Below are positions 31,605 to 39,305 of a stretch of DNA of 64,000 nucleotides, piece after piece. Under the pieces are notes generated by a model. That model ran no database searches and had not been told where the DNA came from. It saw only the letters and a program-made list of their open reading frames with translations. How positions within the stretch are numbered: the first letter of the stretch is position 1; every line of letters starts with the position of its first letter. A program made the position numbers and the translations under genes. The stretch comes from a virus. The stretch lies in IMG/VR virus record IMGVR_UViG_3300025012_000035, positions 62,001 to 126,000 of that record, one strand, 5' to 3'.

Positions 31605-32221
31605 TCAAGAAATATATAAACTATTTAAAGACGTTTAGATATATAAAATTAATTTCCTATATTATAGCAAACTGGTTATATAATATAATTCAGGAGTCAG
31701 ATGATGAGATAGTTAAAAATATTAAAAAGTATAGAAGATATAAATATTACTTTGGAACAGAAGTAATAATAGGATATATAAATAAAGGAATACCTATTAT
31801 ATTAATTGGTTTAGTATTAAATATACTTCCGCAAATGATATTAACAATATTGTCATTTGCGGTACTCAGAAATTTTTCAGGGGGATTGCATCTTGATTCA
31901 TATACAAAGTGTTGTTACTATTCATTTATAATATTTACACTAACATCCCTCTTAGCAAAATACATACCATTCAACGACATATTAAATGTAATAACTTATA
32001 TAGCAACATTTATTACAATATTTATATACGCACCAGTAGAACATCCAAATCGTCCACTTACAGAAAAAGAAAAAGTAAAATTTAAATCAATATCCATGTT
32101 TATTTTAGGTGCATTATTTGTAATTGCTCATTATGTAGACGTTACTATTAGTAATTGTATTATGTACGGCATCCTTCTAGCAGGAATAATTACCCTACCA
32201 GTTGTAAACAAACTGAAATAA
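31598..32221 (+). CDS. agrB: AgrB-type peptide processing protease, 207 aa, TTG start
   Basis: The AgrB signature is complete: FAVLRNFSGGLH with catalytic His 98 and, seven residues later, Cys 105 (SYTKCCYY), as in the His-Cys pair of staphylococcal AgrB. Hydrophobic segments at about 55-90 and 108-205 give the expected membrane topology; length fits. AgrB cuts the C-terminal tail from AgrD and forms the thiolactone. TTG 31598 is used, 12 bases after GGAG; an ATG 7 bases earlier is in another frame. Its substrate is presumably AgrD at 28323. Confidence 0.88.
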   Translation: MLIKKYINYLKTFRYIKLISYIIANWLYNIIQESDDEIVKNIKKYRRYKYYFGTEVIIGYINKGIPIILIGLVLNILPQMILTILSFAVLRNFSGGLHLDSYTKCCYYSFIIFTLTSLLAKYIPFNDILNVITYIATFITIFIYAPVEHPNRPLTEKEKVKFKSISMFILGALFVIAHYVDVTISNCIMYGILLAGIITLPVVNKLK

Positions 32222-32323
32222 TTATTAATAAATGCAGATAATGTCGGTAGGTTAATGTTGAAATTGTTCAGAACTTTGTATAAAATAATATTAAGTAAAT
32301 AATGTTAAATAAATATTAAAAAT

Positions 32324-32431
32324 ATTAAGATAAAAAAGAACAGGTTAAAATATTAAATAAATTGCGTAATTAAATCGAGGAAAATTTTATGAAAAATATT
32401 TAAACAAAACACTTGTTCTTTTTATCTTAAT
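32324..32431. repeat. 18-19 bp inverted repeat across the SOS promoter region
   Basis: ATTAAGATAAAAAAGAACA at 32324-32342 is the complement of TGTTCTTTTTATCTTAAT at 32414-32431 except for one extra A. The right copy lies immediately upstream of the -10 of the LexA-box promoter. The 71-base spacing suggests a looped repression site or an RNA stem at the end of the agrB transcript. Confidence 0.7.
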
Positions 32432-32438
32432 ATGATAC

Positions 32439-32459
32439 TATAATACGAACAGATGTTCT
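32439..32459 (+). promoter_or_regulatory. promoter -10 with LexA (SOS) box
   Basis: TATAAT at 32439-32444 is followed at once by CGAACAGATGTTCT (32446-32459), which fits the Firmicute LexA/DinR consensus CGAAC-N4-GTTYG at all but the last base. The -35 is poor (TTGTTC or TTCTTT around 32413-32421). LexA bound here would block transcription; DNA damage would open it. It controls the gene at 32547 and perhaps those beyond. Confidence 0.8.
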
Positions 32460-32546
32460 ATATTTAATTAGTATTAATTAGTAAATAATTAGTAAATAAT
32501 TAGTTAGTATATAAATAAAAATTAAAAAACTGAGGAGGAAATTTAG

Positions 32547-32855
32547 ATGAATAGAATTTGTAGTGTTATTATTGATGGTGAAGGTAGATTTGTCCCTGGT
32601 TTGAATACGTTTTTTATTAGTAGTAATGAAGTATCCTATTGTACTTGCACAGGCAGATGTACTGGATTCACAACGTATGGGAATACTGAAATTTTAGAGA
32701 AGGATTTATCTGCCCTGAGGAAAATAAATACTAAGTATAACTTAGGTAAAAACTTTATTATGAAAACGATAAATAAAAATAGTATAAAAAGGGGAAAACT
32801 TTTAATTGAAAATATATCTTTATCTGTGATACATAATAAACTTGTAAATGCATAA
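32547..32855 (+). CDS. LexA-controlled hypothetical protein, 102 aa
   Basis: ATG after GAGGAGG, 88 bases downstream of the LexA box. N-terminus IDGEGRFVPGLNTFFI, then EVSYCTCTGRCTGFTTYGN with three Cys (residues 32-38), then a basic half (about 65-102). Its damage-responsive promoter and place before the DGQHR and MrpR-like genes suggest an antirepressor or induction factor, comparable in position to small SOS-induced phage switches. No family recognised. Confidence 0.75.
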   Translation: MNRICSVIIDGEGRFVPGLNTFFISSNEVSYCTCTGRCTGFTTYGNTEILEKDLSALRKINTKYNLGKNFIMKTINKNSIKRGKLLIENISLSVIHNKLVNA

Positions 32856-32934
32856 GATAATGGTATAATAATAGATATAGTATTGAGTCGTATAATTTAA
32901 TTTAAAAAATATAAAAATAATATGATTAAAATCA

Positions 32935-32963
32935 TTGACTCCTGGTTATAATTATAATATAAT
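32935..32963 (+). promoter_or_regulatory. sigma-A promoter of the DGQHR-MrpR pair
   Basis: TTGACT at 32935-32940, 17-base spacer, TATAAT at 32958-32963. Gives the repressor pair its own, LexA-independent transcription, as expected for dormancy maintenance. Confidence 0.75.
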
Positions 32964-32997
32964 ATTACATATGAATAACTAAAGGAGTTGATGATTT

Positions 32998-34323
32998 TTG
33001 TTAAAAGAAAAACAGATGCAATTGAAGGATAAGATTAATAAGGTAATTGAGGAATTTGGACATATGAGTGACATTAAAAAAAGCATTGGAAATGAATTTT
33101 TATCTAGAAATTTACCTATTCATAGACCAATAGCCGTAATTACTACACCTAATTATCTAAATACTCTTTCTGATTCTGACGAAGATATTAGATTTTTATT
33201 TATTTTCTCTGTTGCATTAAACAATGCTTTAAAGGGAAAAGAAATAGATGTTACACTAGATGTTCAAGAGTATTTTACACAATTAGAGTATAGACAATGG
33301 ATAGGTTATAAAGAAGAAGATGAACCAGAAATAGAGTATACTGTTGTCTTTGAGAATGTCCAACAAATTAGCGAGAGAATGTGGCAAACTACTATGACTT
33401 CTCAAAGATTTGTTGAATTGGACAAAAACAATAGATTAATTTACAATTTTTTAAACCAACGCAGTCCTGTCATTACAGTACATGGAATAAAAATGGATAT
33501 TGATAAAAAAAGTCCAATAGATATAAGTAAAAGAATGTTAGAAGGTAAACAATATCCAGATCCTATAAAATTTAATGTTTTAAGAAATTTTGAAGAAGAA
33601 GAGATAATTTATGATGCTAAAAATAGAAGGTTGACTATTAAAGGGATAATAAACTTATCAGATGGACAACACAGGAAAATTGCCACTATTCTTACGTTAG
33701 AAAAAGAACCTGAATTCATTTATACTTGGCCATTATTAATAACTCATTATACGGAAGATGAGGCAGCAGAATTTATACGTCAAATAAACTTGCAAAGAAA
33801 ATTTAAAACAGAGCAAGCAAAAGGAATGGATGCAAATAAGAAAGAAAATGTTATTGTTGATTTTATTATGAATGATAAATTTAGTAGATTCAGCAAAGTT
33901 ATAAAATTACAGAAAGATGAAATAATCAAACTTAAAAAAGGTGGACTAGTAACAAAAAACATAATTGCGGATACAATAATGGATAACTATAAATTAGATG
34001 AGGCAATAGATATAAAAGAACTTGGAGTATGGATAATAGATTTTATGGATTATTTAATGAGTTTGTATAAGAATGAATTCATCTTAGATCCTTATTCTAT
34101 TCAAGACGTATCTGTAATAAATCATATGAATATATTTTATGGGTATATTGCATTGTCTACTGAATTACAAGGGAATTCTGATTGGAAGCAATTACTTGAA
34201 AATAAAATGAAGTCTATTGATTTTAACAAAGAGAATCCTTTGTGGAAAGAAATTGGAATATTTTCTAGTAAATTAAATAAATCTATTAAAAATAAAATAT
34301 ATAAATATTTTAAGGAGGTGTAA
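32998..34323 (+). CDS. DGQHR-domain (DndB-like) protein, 441 aa, TTG start
   Basis: SDGQHRKIATIL at about residues 221-232 is the hallmark of the DGQHR/DndB family; further on NLQRKFKTEQAKGMDANKKE and a helical C-terminus fit the family, whose best-known member DndB regulates the dnd phosphorothioation genes. No dndA/C/D/E genes are present, so this is not DNA sulphur modification. DGQHR proteins also occur in phages, and I recall a gene of this kind beside yopR in SPbeta, which must be checked. TTG 32998 has AAAGGAG at 9 bases. It ends 6 bases before the MrpR-like gene, clearly one operon. Confidence 0.78.
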   Translation: MLKEKQMQLKDKINKVIEEFGHMSDIKKSIGNEFLSRNLPIHRPIAVITTPNYLNTLSDSDEDIRFLFIFSVALNNALKGKEIDVTLDVQEYFTQLEYRQWIGYKEEDEPEIEYTVVFENVQQISERMWQTTMTSQRFVELDKNNRLIYNFLNQRSPVITVHGIKMDIDKKSPIDISKRMLEGKQYPDPIKFNVLRNFEEEEIIYDAKNRRLTIKGIINLSDGQHRKIATILTLEKEPEFIYTWPLLITHYTEDEAAEFIRQINLQRKFKTEQAKGMDANKKENVIVDFIMNDKFSRFSKVIKLQKDEIIKLKKGGLVTKNIIADTIMDNYKLDEAIDIKELGVWIIDFMDYLMSLYKNEFILDPYSIQDVSVINHMNIFYGYIALSTELQGNSDWKQLLENKMKSIDFNKENPLWKEIGIFSSKLNKSIKNKIYKYFKEV

Positions 34324-34329
34324 TATAAA

Positions 34330-35325
34330 ATGTGCCATTTTGAATTTAAAGTTGATCCAGAACTTAAACATGATTATTTGAATGAGAAAGTTACTGCAAC
34401 AGGTGAATCTGATTCATTTATTCTTCGCTCTGTGGATGAATATGAAGTAGCAAAAGGAAAACCAATTTATAATATGCATCGTAATGAATTAAATGGAATG
34501 ATTGGTTTACAATTTAATAACCCTTCTGTTGGTGCTGTTACAAAAAATGTTTCTATTATTAGGACATATATTGATTTTTGTATTAATAAAAATGTTGTCA
34601 CACACAGAGAAAATAGATTAGCAACATTCACAGTAAAAGATGCTAAGAATCTTGTTAACCAACAAGTATTATTGAAAAAGTTTATTACCAGAGAGCAATT
34701 AAAGGAATATCAAAGAATTCTTTATAATGAGCAAGATAAACTAATCTTAGAATTACCGTATATAGGTGCTAGAGGTAGGACATGTGATGGTTGTACTTCC
34801 GAAGAGATTATTAACCTTAGAATGAGTGATGTAGAAGAAGAAAATAGTATGATTACCTTAACTCAGAATGATAGAAAAACTAGAGAATTAGAGGTAGAAA
34901 CATCTACTATTGAATTAATTAAAGATGCATATAATCAAAAAATTTATGTTGAAAACAATGGGGAAATGAGTAATAATTTAAGGTTATCTAAACCAAGAGA
35001 GATTACTATAAATAGAGTAGAAGATTATGTTTTATGTGTCCCTAGTTTGAAAAAGTTTCAAAAGTTTACTTCTAATTTGATAACTTCTAGAATGAGTAGG
35101 ATGCAGAAATACCTTGATAATCCATATTTGACAGTTTCAGGAATTTATATGTCAGGGATGGTTCAATTAGCAATAGATATTTACAAAGAAAAAGGTGAAG
35201 TAGATAAAGATGATTATATAGATATTTGTTTTAGATTTAACTATGGTGGAGATATACCTGAAAAGTATTGGCATATATTGAAAGCACAATTTGAACAATA
35301 CAAAAATCTTTTGGAGATAAAATAA
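34330..35325 (+). CDS. MrpR-like repressor: tyrosine recombinase fold without active site, 331 aa
   Basis: N-terminal SAM-like region (about 35-95, FNNPSVGAVTKNVSIIRTYI) and a C-terminal domain starting LPYIGARGRTCDGCTSEEI at about 142, as in tyrosine recombinases. The later R-K-H-R-H-Y residues cannot be traced: no HxxR and no nucleophile Tyr in the right place near the end. This matches the MrpR (YopR) family, the lysogeny repressor of SPbeta-type phages, 325 residues long. ATG after GGAGGTG, coupled to the DGQHR gene; a good terminator follows. Likely the master repressor of this element. Family call by pattern; search needed. Confidence 0.65.
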   Translation: MCHFEFKVDPELKHDYLNEKVTATGESDSFILRSVDEYEVAKGKPIYNMHRNELNGMIGLQFNNPSVGAVTKNVSIIRTYIDFCINKNVVTHRENRLATFTVKDAKNLVNQQVLLKKFITREQLKEYQRILYNEQDKLILELPYIGARGRTCDGCTSEEIINLRMSDVEEENSMITLTQNDRKTRELEVETSTIELIKDAYNQKIYVENNGEMSNNLRLSKPREITINRVEDYVLCVPSLKKFQKFTSNLITSRMSRMQKYLDNPYLTVSGIYMSGMVQLAIDIYKEKGEVDKDDYIDICFRFNYGGDIPEKYWHILKAQFEQYKNLLEIK

Positions 35326-35330
35326 TATAG

Positions 35331-35369
35331 AAACACTCATGTCACAATTATGGGTGTTTTTCTTTTTTA
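35331..35369 (+). terminator. intrinsic terminator
   Basis: AAACACTCAT (35331-35340) pairs with ATGGGTGTTT (35350-35359), one G-U pair, followed by TTCTTTTTT. It ends the DGQHR-MrpR operon. Confidence 0.85.
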
Positions 35370-35447
35370 TTTCGACAGATTGTGAATATAATTATTAATA
35401 TTTGCACACACTATATTTAATTTATATATAGAAGGGTGGTGCTATAA

Positions 35448-35687
35448 ATGAAATTTAAGAAAATATTAAAAAGAAAAGTGTATCCAACTTGGGTTAGTAC
35501 AACGAGAATAAAAGGATATAAAGTATATGTTTTTTACATGCCTAATATGGGATATTACCATTTTCAAATAGATTTTGATAGTAATATTATATACATATCG
35601 TTAAATAATAATGTTAAGTTTGATAATTTTGAAGAGTGTTGCATATCTGCTGAAAAGTGGATTAAAAATATATGTTACTATAAATAA
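35448..35687 (+). CDS. hypothetical protein, 79 aa
   Basis: ATG after GAAGGGTGG. Basic N-terminus, then strands (YKVYVFYMPNMGYYHFQIDF) and a C-terminal helix with two Cys (ECCISAEKWI). Not recognised. First gene after the MrpR terminator. Confidence 0.7.
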   Translation: MKFKKILKRKVYPTWVSTTRIKGYKVYVFYMPNMGYYHFQIDFDSNIIYISLNNNVKFDNFEECCISAEKWIKNICYYK

Positions 35688-35848
35688 ATACGATATAGAT
35701 GTTATTTTTGTGTCGCAATTTTATAAATAATTTATAATTATTTATAATTAAATAAAAAATAATGTTAATAATTACCACAAATAAATTGTAATTATTCTTT
35801 ATCAAACCACATATAAATTATAAATATAAAAATTAAGGAGGAATTAAA

Positions 35849-36127
35849 ATGGTAGGTATTATATTTACACTTAAAATGGGGAAAGATTCTGCATATGAAT
35901 TAGCGAATATATTAAAATCTATTGATAATGAAGTTGTTTATAGTATTAGTAAATGTATTGAGAAAATAGCTGAAAATTGTGAAAGTAATGACGATGTAAG
36001 TGAGTTTAAAATTATGGTCAATAAGACTGGTGAATTTGAGGAAGAAGACACTACTTGTCCTGAGTGTGGTGAAGAAATGGAGAAAATTTATAAATGTTTT
36101 GAGTGCGGGTATTCTTATGATAAATAG
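35849..36127 (+). CDS. C-terminal zinc-ribbon protein, 92 aa
   Basis: ATG after AAGGAGG. Residues 1-65 are alpha/beta and acidic; CPECGEEMEKIYKCFECGY at the C-terminus (about 70-88) is a standard zinc ribbon. A terminator follows. Function unknown. Confidence 0.78.
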   Translation: MVGIIFTLKMGKDSAYELANILKSIDNEVVYSISKCIEKIAENCESNDDVSEFKIMVNKTGEFEEEDTTCPECGEEMEKIYKCFECGYSYDK

Positions 36128-36150
36128 ATTTTGCTGAATAGATTTTAATA

Positions 36151-36182
36151 AAATAAAGGGTGAAATTTGCCCTTTATTTTTA
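36151..36182 (+). terminator. intrinsic terminator
   Basis: AAATAAAGGG (36151-36160) pairs exactly with CCCTTTATTT (36170-36179), followed by TTT. Strong hairpin with T run. Confidence 0.88.
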
Positions 36183-36225
36183 TAATTTATATTTAGATTT
36201 ATTTGAAATATTATTCAAAAAACAG

Positions 36226-36255
36226 TTGACAATTATATTTACATTATGTTAGAAT
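36226..36255 (+). promoter_or_regulatory. sigma-A promoter
   Basis: AACAGTTGACA with TTGACA at 36226-36231, 18-base spacer, TAGAAT at 36250-36255. It reads into the gene at 36291. Confidence 0.7.
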
Positions 36256-36290
36256 AGGGATAGATTAAATACATAAAAGGAGTAGATGAA

Positions 36291-36443
36291 ATGAGTAGTG
36301 TGCATGAACAACCAGAAATGATGACACCACCTGAAGGACAATGTTGGAGAATACCTATTTTGATGAATAATCAGTGCAAAGAAAAATGTAAGTATTTTAT
36401 TAATTGTACTCATAAGAAAAAAGGAAACTACAAGAAAAGTTAA
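36291..36443 (+). CDS. Cys-containing mini-protein, 50 aa
   Basis: ATG after AAAGGAG. PPEGQCWRIPILMNN, then CKEKCKYFINC and a very basic tail (THKKKGNYKKS). Four Cys may hold a metal. Begins a unit after the promoter at 36226. Confidence 0.65.
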   Translation: MSSVHEQPEMMTPPEGQCWRIPILMNNQCKEKCKYFINCTHKKKGNYKKS

Positions 36444-36513
36444 GTAGATAGAATTGTTTCATGTGTGATATAATTAATACTATAAATAATTTAAATTTAA
36501 GGAGATTGATAAT

Positions 36514-36762
36514 ATGGTTAAAAATTTATCTTCACTTGCAAAAAGAATTCAGAATTTAACCGAGGAAGAAATTAAGAAAGCATTTGATGAGATTATGGAT
36601 TATAATAGAAAATGTACACTTCCTATGGATACGTTAGTAAGAAATATTAGAGATGAATATGCGAAAGAACTTAATAATGACACTTGGGATCTGCCATGTT
36701 TATTCACTGCCAATGAAATAACTTTTGAGATTGCAAAAAGATATTATGGTATTAAAGAATAG
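36514..36762 (+). CDS. helical protein, 82 aa
   Basis: ATG after AAGGAG. Helices with NLTEEEIKKAFDEIMDYN and a C-terminal FTANEITFEIAKRYYG that could be part of a DNA-binding fold. It stands 9 bases before the SpoIIID-like gene and may be cotranscribed. Not recognised. Confidence 0.72.
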   Translation: MVKNLSSLAKRIQNLTEEEIKKAFDEIMDYNRKCTLPMDTLVRNIRDEYAKELNNDTWDLPCLFTANEITFEIAKRYYGIKE

Positions 36763-36771
36763 GATAATATA

Positions 36772-37374
36772 ATGAAACCAGTAAACATAAAATTAATCAT
36801 AGAAGTGTGCAAACATATTGTACAGTATAATCTCTCTTATAGGAAAACAGCAATTATATTCAGAATTGATCCAATGACGATTTGTAATTATACAAAGGAA
36901 ATTGAGAATATCGATCCTGAGTTATATGAAAAAGTTAAAATATGTTTAGAAGAAAGAAGGAAAAAATCTATGCCAAATAATTTAAAAGATATTTATGAAG
37001 AAATATGTAATTATTTTATATGTGGCAACGCATTAAGGCAAACCAGTGTTAAGTTTAATTCTAATATTTGTTCTATTCATTATTTGTTTCATAATCATGT
37101 TAAAGTTAATGATCCTGAATTATATGTTATGATATTAGAAATGATAGAATTGAATAAACTTAAATCCGTCAGAATACGCAAAGGCAGAATAAGAAAAATG
37201 AATATTGAAGAAATATTAAATCTTTGTCAAAATATTGTTGATGATAAATTAAAGTTAAAAACTGCCAGTAAAAAGTTTGGATTAGATACAAAAACAATAA
37301 AAGTTTATATTAGCCATATAAAAAATATAGATTCCGAATTGTATGATGAAGTATGTAAACATTTGTGGAAATAA
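36772..37374 (+). CDS. three tandem SpoIIID-like HTH domains, 200 aa
   Basis: SpoIIID is a single 90-residue sporulation regulator with the pattern I.KYIVE..KTVR..AKEFGVS..TV.....ERLPEINP.L...V. The protein repeats that three times: VCKHIVQYNLSYRKTAIIFR then IENIDPELYEKV (about 10-60); a weaker copy ICNYFICGNALRQTSVKFNS then VNDPELYVMI (about 73-125); and LCQNIVDDKLKLKTASKKFG then IKNIDSELYDEV (about 148-195). So it could bind three adjacent sites. I know no described SpoIIID with three domains. Ribosome site is weak (AGGAT). Possible link to host sporulation or copied regulator; inference. Confidence 0.75.
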   Translation: MKPVNIKLIIEVCKHIVQYNLSYRKTAIIFRIDPMTICNYTKEIENIDPELYEKVKICLEERRKKSMPNNLKDIYEEICNYFICGNALRQTSVKFNSNICSIHYLFHNHVKVNDPELYVMILEMIELNKLKSVRIRKGRIRKMNIEEILNLCQNIVDDKLKLKTASKKFGLDTKTIKVYISHIKNIDSELYDEVCKHLWK

Positions 37375-37440
37375 AATTTAAAATTAAATGATGAAGAAAT
37401 CACTTTTGATTGTGCTTATCCATAGAATTTACAAAAAACA

Positions 37441-37463
37441 AAACCCTTGATTTATAATGGTTT
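37441..37463. repeat. AAACCCTT/GGTTTA hairpin repeat copy
   Basis: AAACCCTTGATTTATAATGG then TTTA: the same unit as at 16112 with one change in the right arm, leaving a 5-bp stem. The gap 37375-37527 holds only this repeat. Confidence 0.6.
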
Positions 37464-37527
37464 AGAGACATCAATATTTGAATGAAATTTTTATTTTATA
37501 ATGATATTTTAGGATGGTGATGAAATT

Positions 37528-37778
37528 ATGTGGTTTGTTTGGACTATGAATAATACCATTGGATGTTATAATACATTAAAAGATGCGTTATCATTAAATA
37601 ATTTACAAGAGCAAATAAAATAACTAAACAAGGGATAAGAGAATATGTAAGAATAGATTTTGATTATATAAACAAAGAAAAAATTGAATATACTATATTT
37701 ATTGCAGATGAAAAATTGCTTGAAGAAATAGAACCATTATTATTGAGAGATTTAAAGAAAGAATTAAAAGAAAAATAG
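37528..37778 (+). pseudogene. frameshifted small gene (one A missing), about 83 codons
   Basis: From ATG 37528 the frame reads MWFVWTMNNTIGCYNTLKDA then LSLNNLQEQIK and stops at TAA 37621. Adding one A to AAAA at about 37617-37620 joins it to ITKQGIREYVRIDFDYI, then KIEYTIFIADEKLLEEI..., ending at TAG 37776. Restored, it is a plausible alpha/beta protein. Single-base loss in an A run. Confidence 0.6.
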
Positions 37779-37800
37779 AAAAGGAGTTGAAGTATTATTA

Positions 37801-38034
37801 ATGAACATTAAAGAATTTGCAAAGCAGAGAAATTGGAATGATACATTATTAAATAATTTAATTTCAATTTCTGAGAATATGAAAGCAAATGATATTGCTA
37901 GTGTTGAATTAAATTATGGACAGATTAAAACTATTATTAAAGGTATGATTTTAGAAAATATTAATGTTGATTTATGTGAGAGTAACATTTTAGATGGGAT
38001 AGAATTAAGAAGGCAAGCAAGAAAAAGAGAATAA
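37801..38034 (+). CDS. helical protein, 77 aa
   Basis: ATG 12 bases after AAGGAG. Helical protein with conserved-looking FAKQRNWNDTLLNNLI and a basic tail (RRQARKRE). Not recognised. Confidence 0.7.
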   Translation: MNIKEFAKQRNWNDTLLNNLISISENMKANDIASVELNYGQIKTIIKGMILENINVDLCESNILDGIELRRQARKRE

Positions 38035-38095
38035 TAGTTAAAAATTACAAAACTTATATTTTGTCATAATATTTTAAAAAAAGGAGAAATTTAAT

Positions 38096-38299
38096 ATGTC
38101 AAAACAAACTGATAGGGATACAAGATTAGTTGGTCTTGCTATTGAACAACAATTAAAAGAAAGAAATGAAATTTTAGAAGTATTAAAGGAATTATATTAT
38201 TGTTCGTCTGATCCTTGGACTAATGAACAAGCAATAAGAAAATTAAATGCTAAATATAGTGCAGAAGAATTGCTTAAGAAATATAAAATGATAGAATAA
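38096..38299 (+). CDS. helical protein, 67 aa
   Basis: ATG after AAAGGAG. Acidic/basic helical protein with TNEQAIRKLNAKYSAEELLK near the end. Not recognised. Confidence 0.72.
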   Translation: MSKQTDRDTRLVGLAIEQQLKERNEILEVLKELYYCSSDPWTNEQAIRKLNAKYSAEELLKKYKMIE

Positions 38300-38315
38300 A
38301 AAGGAGAAAACACAA

Positions 38316-38636
38316 ATGAAAATAAAATTTAATCAACATAAAGGTAAAAGGATAAAAAGTGGTCATGTAAAATACCACAAAAAGAAAATACCATTTTACT
38401 TATATGCAATATGTGGTGACTTTGATTATTGGTGGTCTAAAGAAGATAATAAATGGGTATTTGTAGATGAAGATGGTTTTGATATGAGTAAACCTTATTC
38501 AAGTAGTAGTTGTGAAATACGTTCCATTAAATCATTTAGACGTAGATTAAAGCAATGGTTTAAATATATGCCAAAAGAAACGGAGTTTGAATTAGTGTCA
38601 AGTTTTAATAGATGTGATGTATTTGGTGCTATTTAA
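38316..38636 (+). CDS. hypothetical protein, 106 aa, basic, Trp/Tyr-rich
   Basis: ATG after AAGGAG. Basic N-terminus (HKGKRIKSGHVKYHKKK), a central CGDFDYWWSKEDNKWVFVDE, and a basic helix SFRRRLKQWFKYMPKE. Charge pattern suits a nucleic-acid-binding protein. Not recognised. Confidence 0.75.
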   Translation: MKIKFNQHKGKRIKSGHVKYHKKKIPFYLYAICGDFDYWWSKEDNKWVFVDEDGFDMSKPYSSSSCEIRSIKSFRRRLKQWFKYMPKETEFELVSSFNRCDVFGAI

Positions 38637-38664
38637 TTATTAAATATAAAGGAGATTGATAAAC

Positions 38665-38973
38665 ATGTTAAAAATCTTTTACTCTAAAAATGGTATTGCA
38701 TATCCTGATTATAAATGTGAACAATTTGTTCAAGACACCTATGATATTATGATTAATAAAAATACTAATGGAATCATAAAAACTAGCACATTTTTAATTG
38801 TTGAGGCAGCAAGAGTATTAATTTGTGAAGGAAAATTAGATTTTAATTTAGTAGAATTCTATCTTGAAAATGAATTTGTTGACAAAGCAGATAAAGATGG
38901 TAGATTTAGAAATTGGCCTAAAGGATTTTGTGATTACCATGATGATTTCTTAGATAGATTGTTAAATTTATAA
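38665..38973 (+). CDS. hypothetical protein, 102 aa; paralogue of 39306 product
   Basis: I start at ATG 38665 after AAGGAG, not at the TTG three codons upstream. MLKIFYSKNGIAYPDY, then TSTFLIVEAARVLICEGKLD, ends near WPKGFCDYHDDFLDRL. The protein at 39306 has the same order (MLTMVYSEQGNSYSDF, TSTENIILALRVLVSRSKLH, HPQGFMDWEKKFLREI), so the two are tandem duplicates separated by one membrane protein gene. Confidence 0.78.
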   Translation: MLKIFYSKNGIAYPDYKCEQFVQDTYDIMINKNTNGIIKTSTFLIVEAARVLICEGKLDFNLVEFYLENEFVDKADKDGRFRNWPKGFCDYHDDFLDRLLNL

Positions 38974-38988
38974 AGGAGAATAATTAAT

Positions 38989-39270
38989 ATGATAGATTAT
39001 GATACTTTAACAATTATATTATTTATACTATTTGTCATTATATATTTAAATAAAAAATTTAATAAATATTCTGGATTATTATTATCATCTAGTATAGGGG
39101 TAGGTTTGGGTCATGGATTATTAAAAGCAGATTTTACTATTATGAGTTATTCTATTGATATTATACTATCAATTATGATGTTAATAATATTTTGTTTTAT
39201 GAATAATGATGATACTGTAAATTTGCTTAAACATAGTATGTCTAAAATTAAATTTAGAAAAAATAAATAA
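38989..39270 (+). CDS. membrane protein, 93 aa, three TM segments
   Basis: ATG after AAGGAG. Hydrophobic segments at about residues 6-20, 28-46 and 54-73, then a polar basic tail (KHSMSKIKFRKNK). It lies between the two paralogues at 38665 and 39306. Function unknown. Confidence 0.72.
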   Translation: MIDYDTLTIILFILFVIIYLNKKFNKYSGLLLSSSIGVGLGHGLLKADFTIMSYSIDIILSIMMLIIFCFMNNDDTVNLLKHSMSKIKFRKNK

Positions 39271-39305
39271 TTAAGTATAAATTAGATTAAAGGAGATTAT
39301 TTAAT

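Noticed and set aside
32222-32323. A second agrD after agrB, the usual place
   Set aside because: Only short frames of 7-15 codons without Cys-x4 and Q-P-x-x-P; the AgrD at 28323 fits instead.
32998-34323. DNA phosphorothioation (dnd) system
   Set aside because: Only the DndB-like protein is present; no cysteine desulphurase, DndC, DndD or DndE is visible.
34330-35325. Active phage integrase
   Set aside because: The later catalytic residues and the nucleophile Tyr cannot be placed, and the gene is coupled to a DGQHR gene like a repressor.
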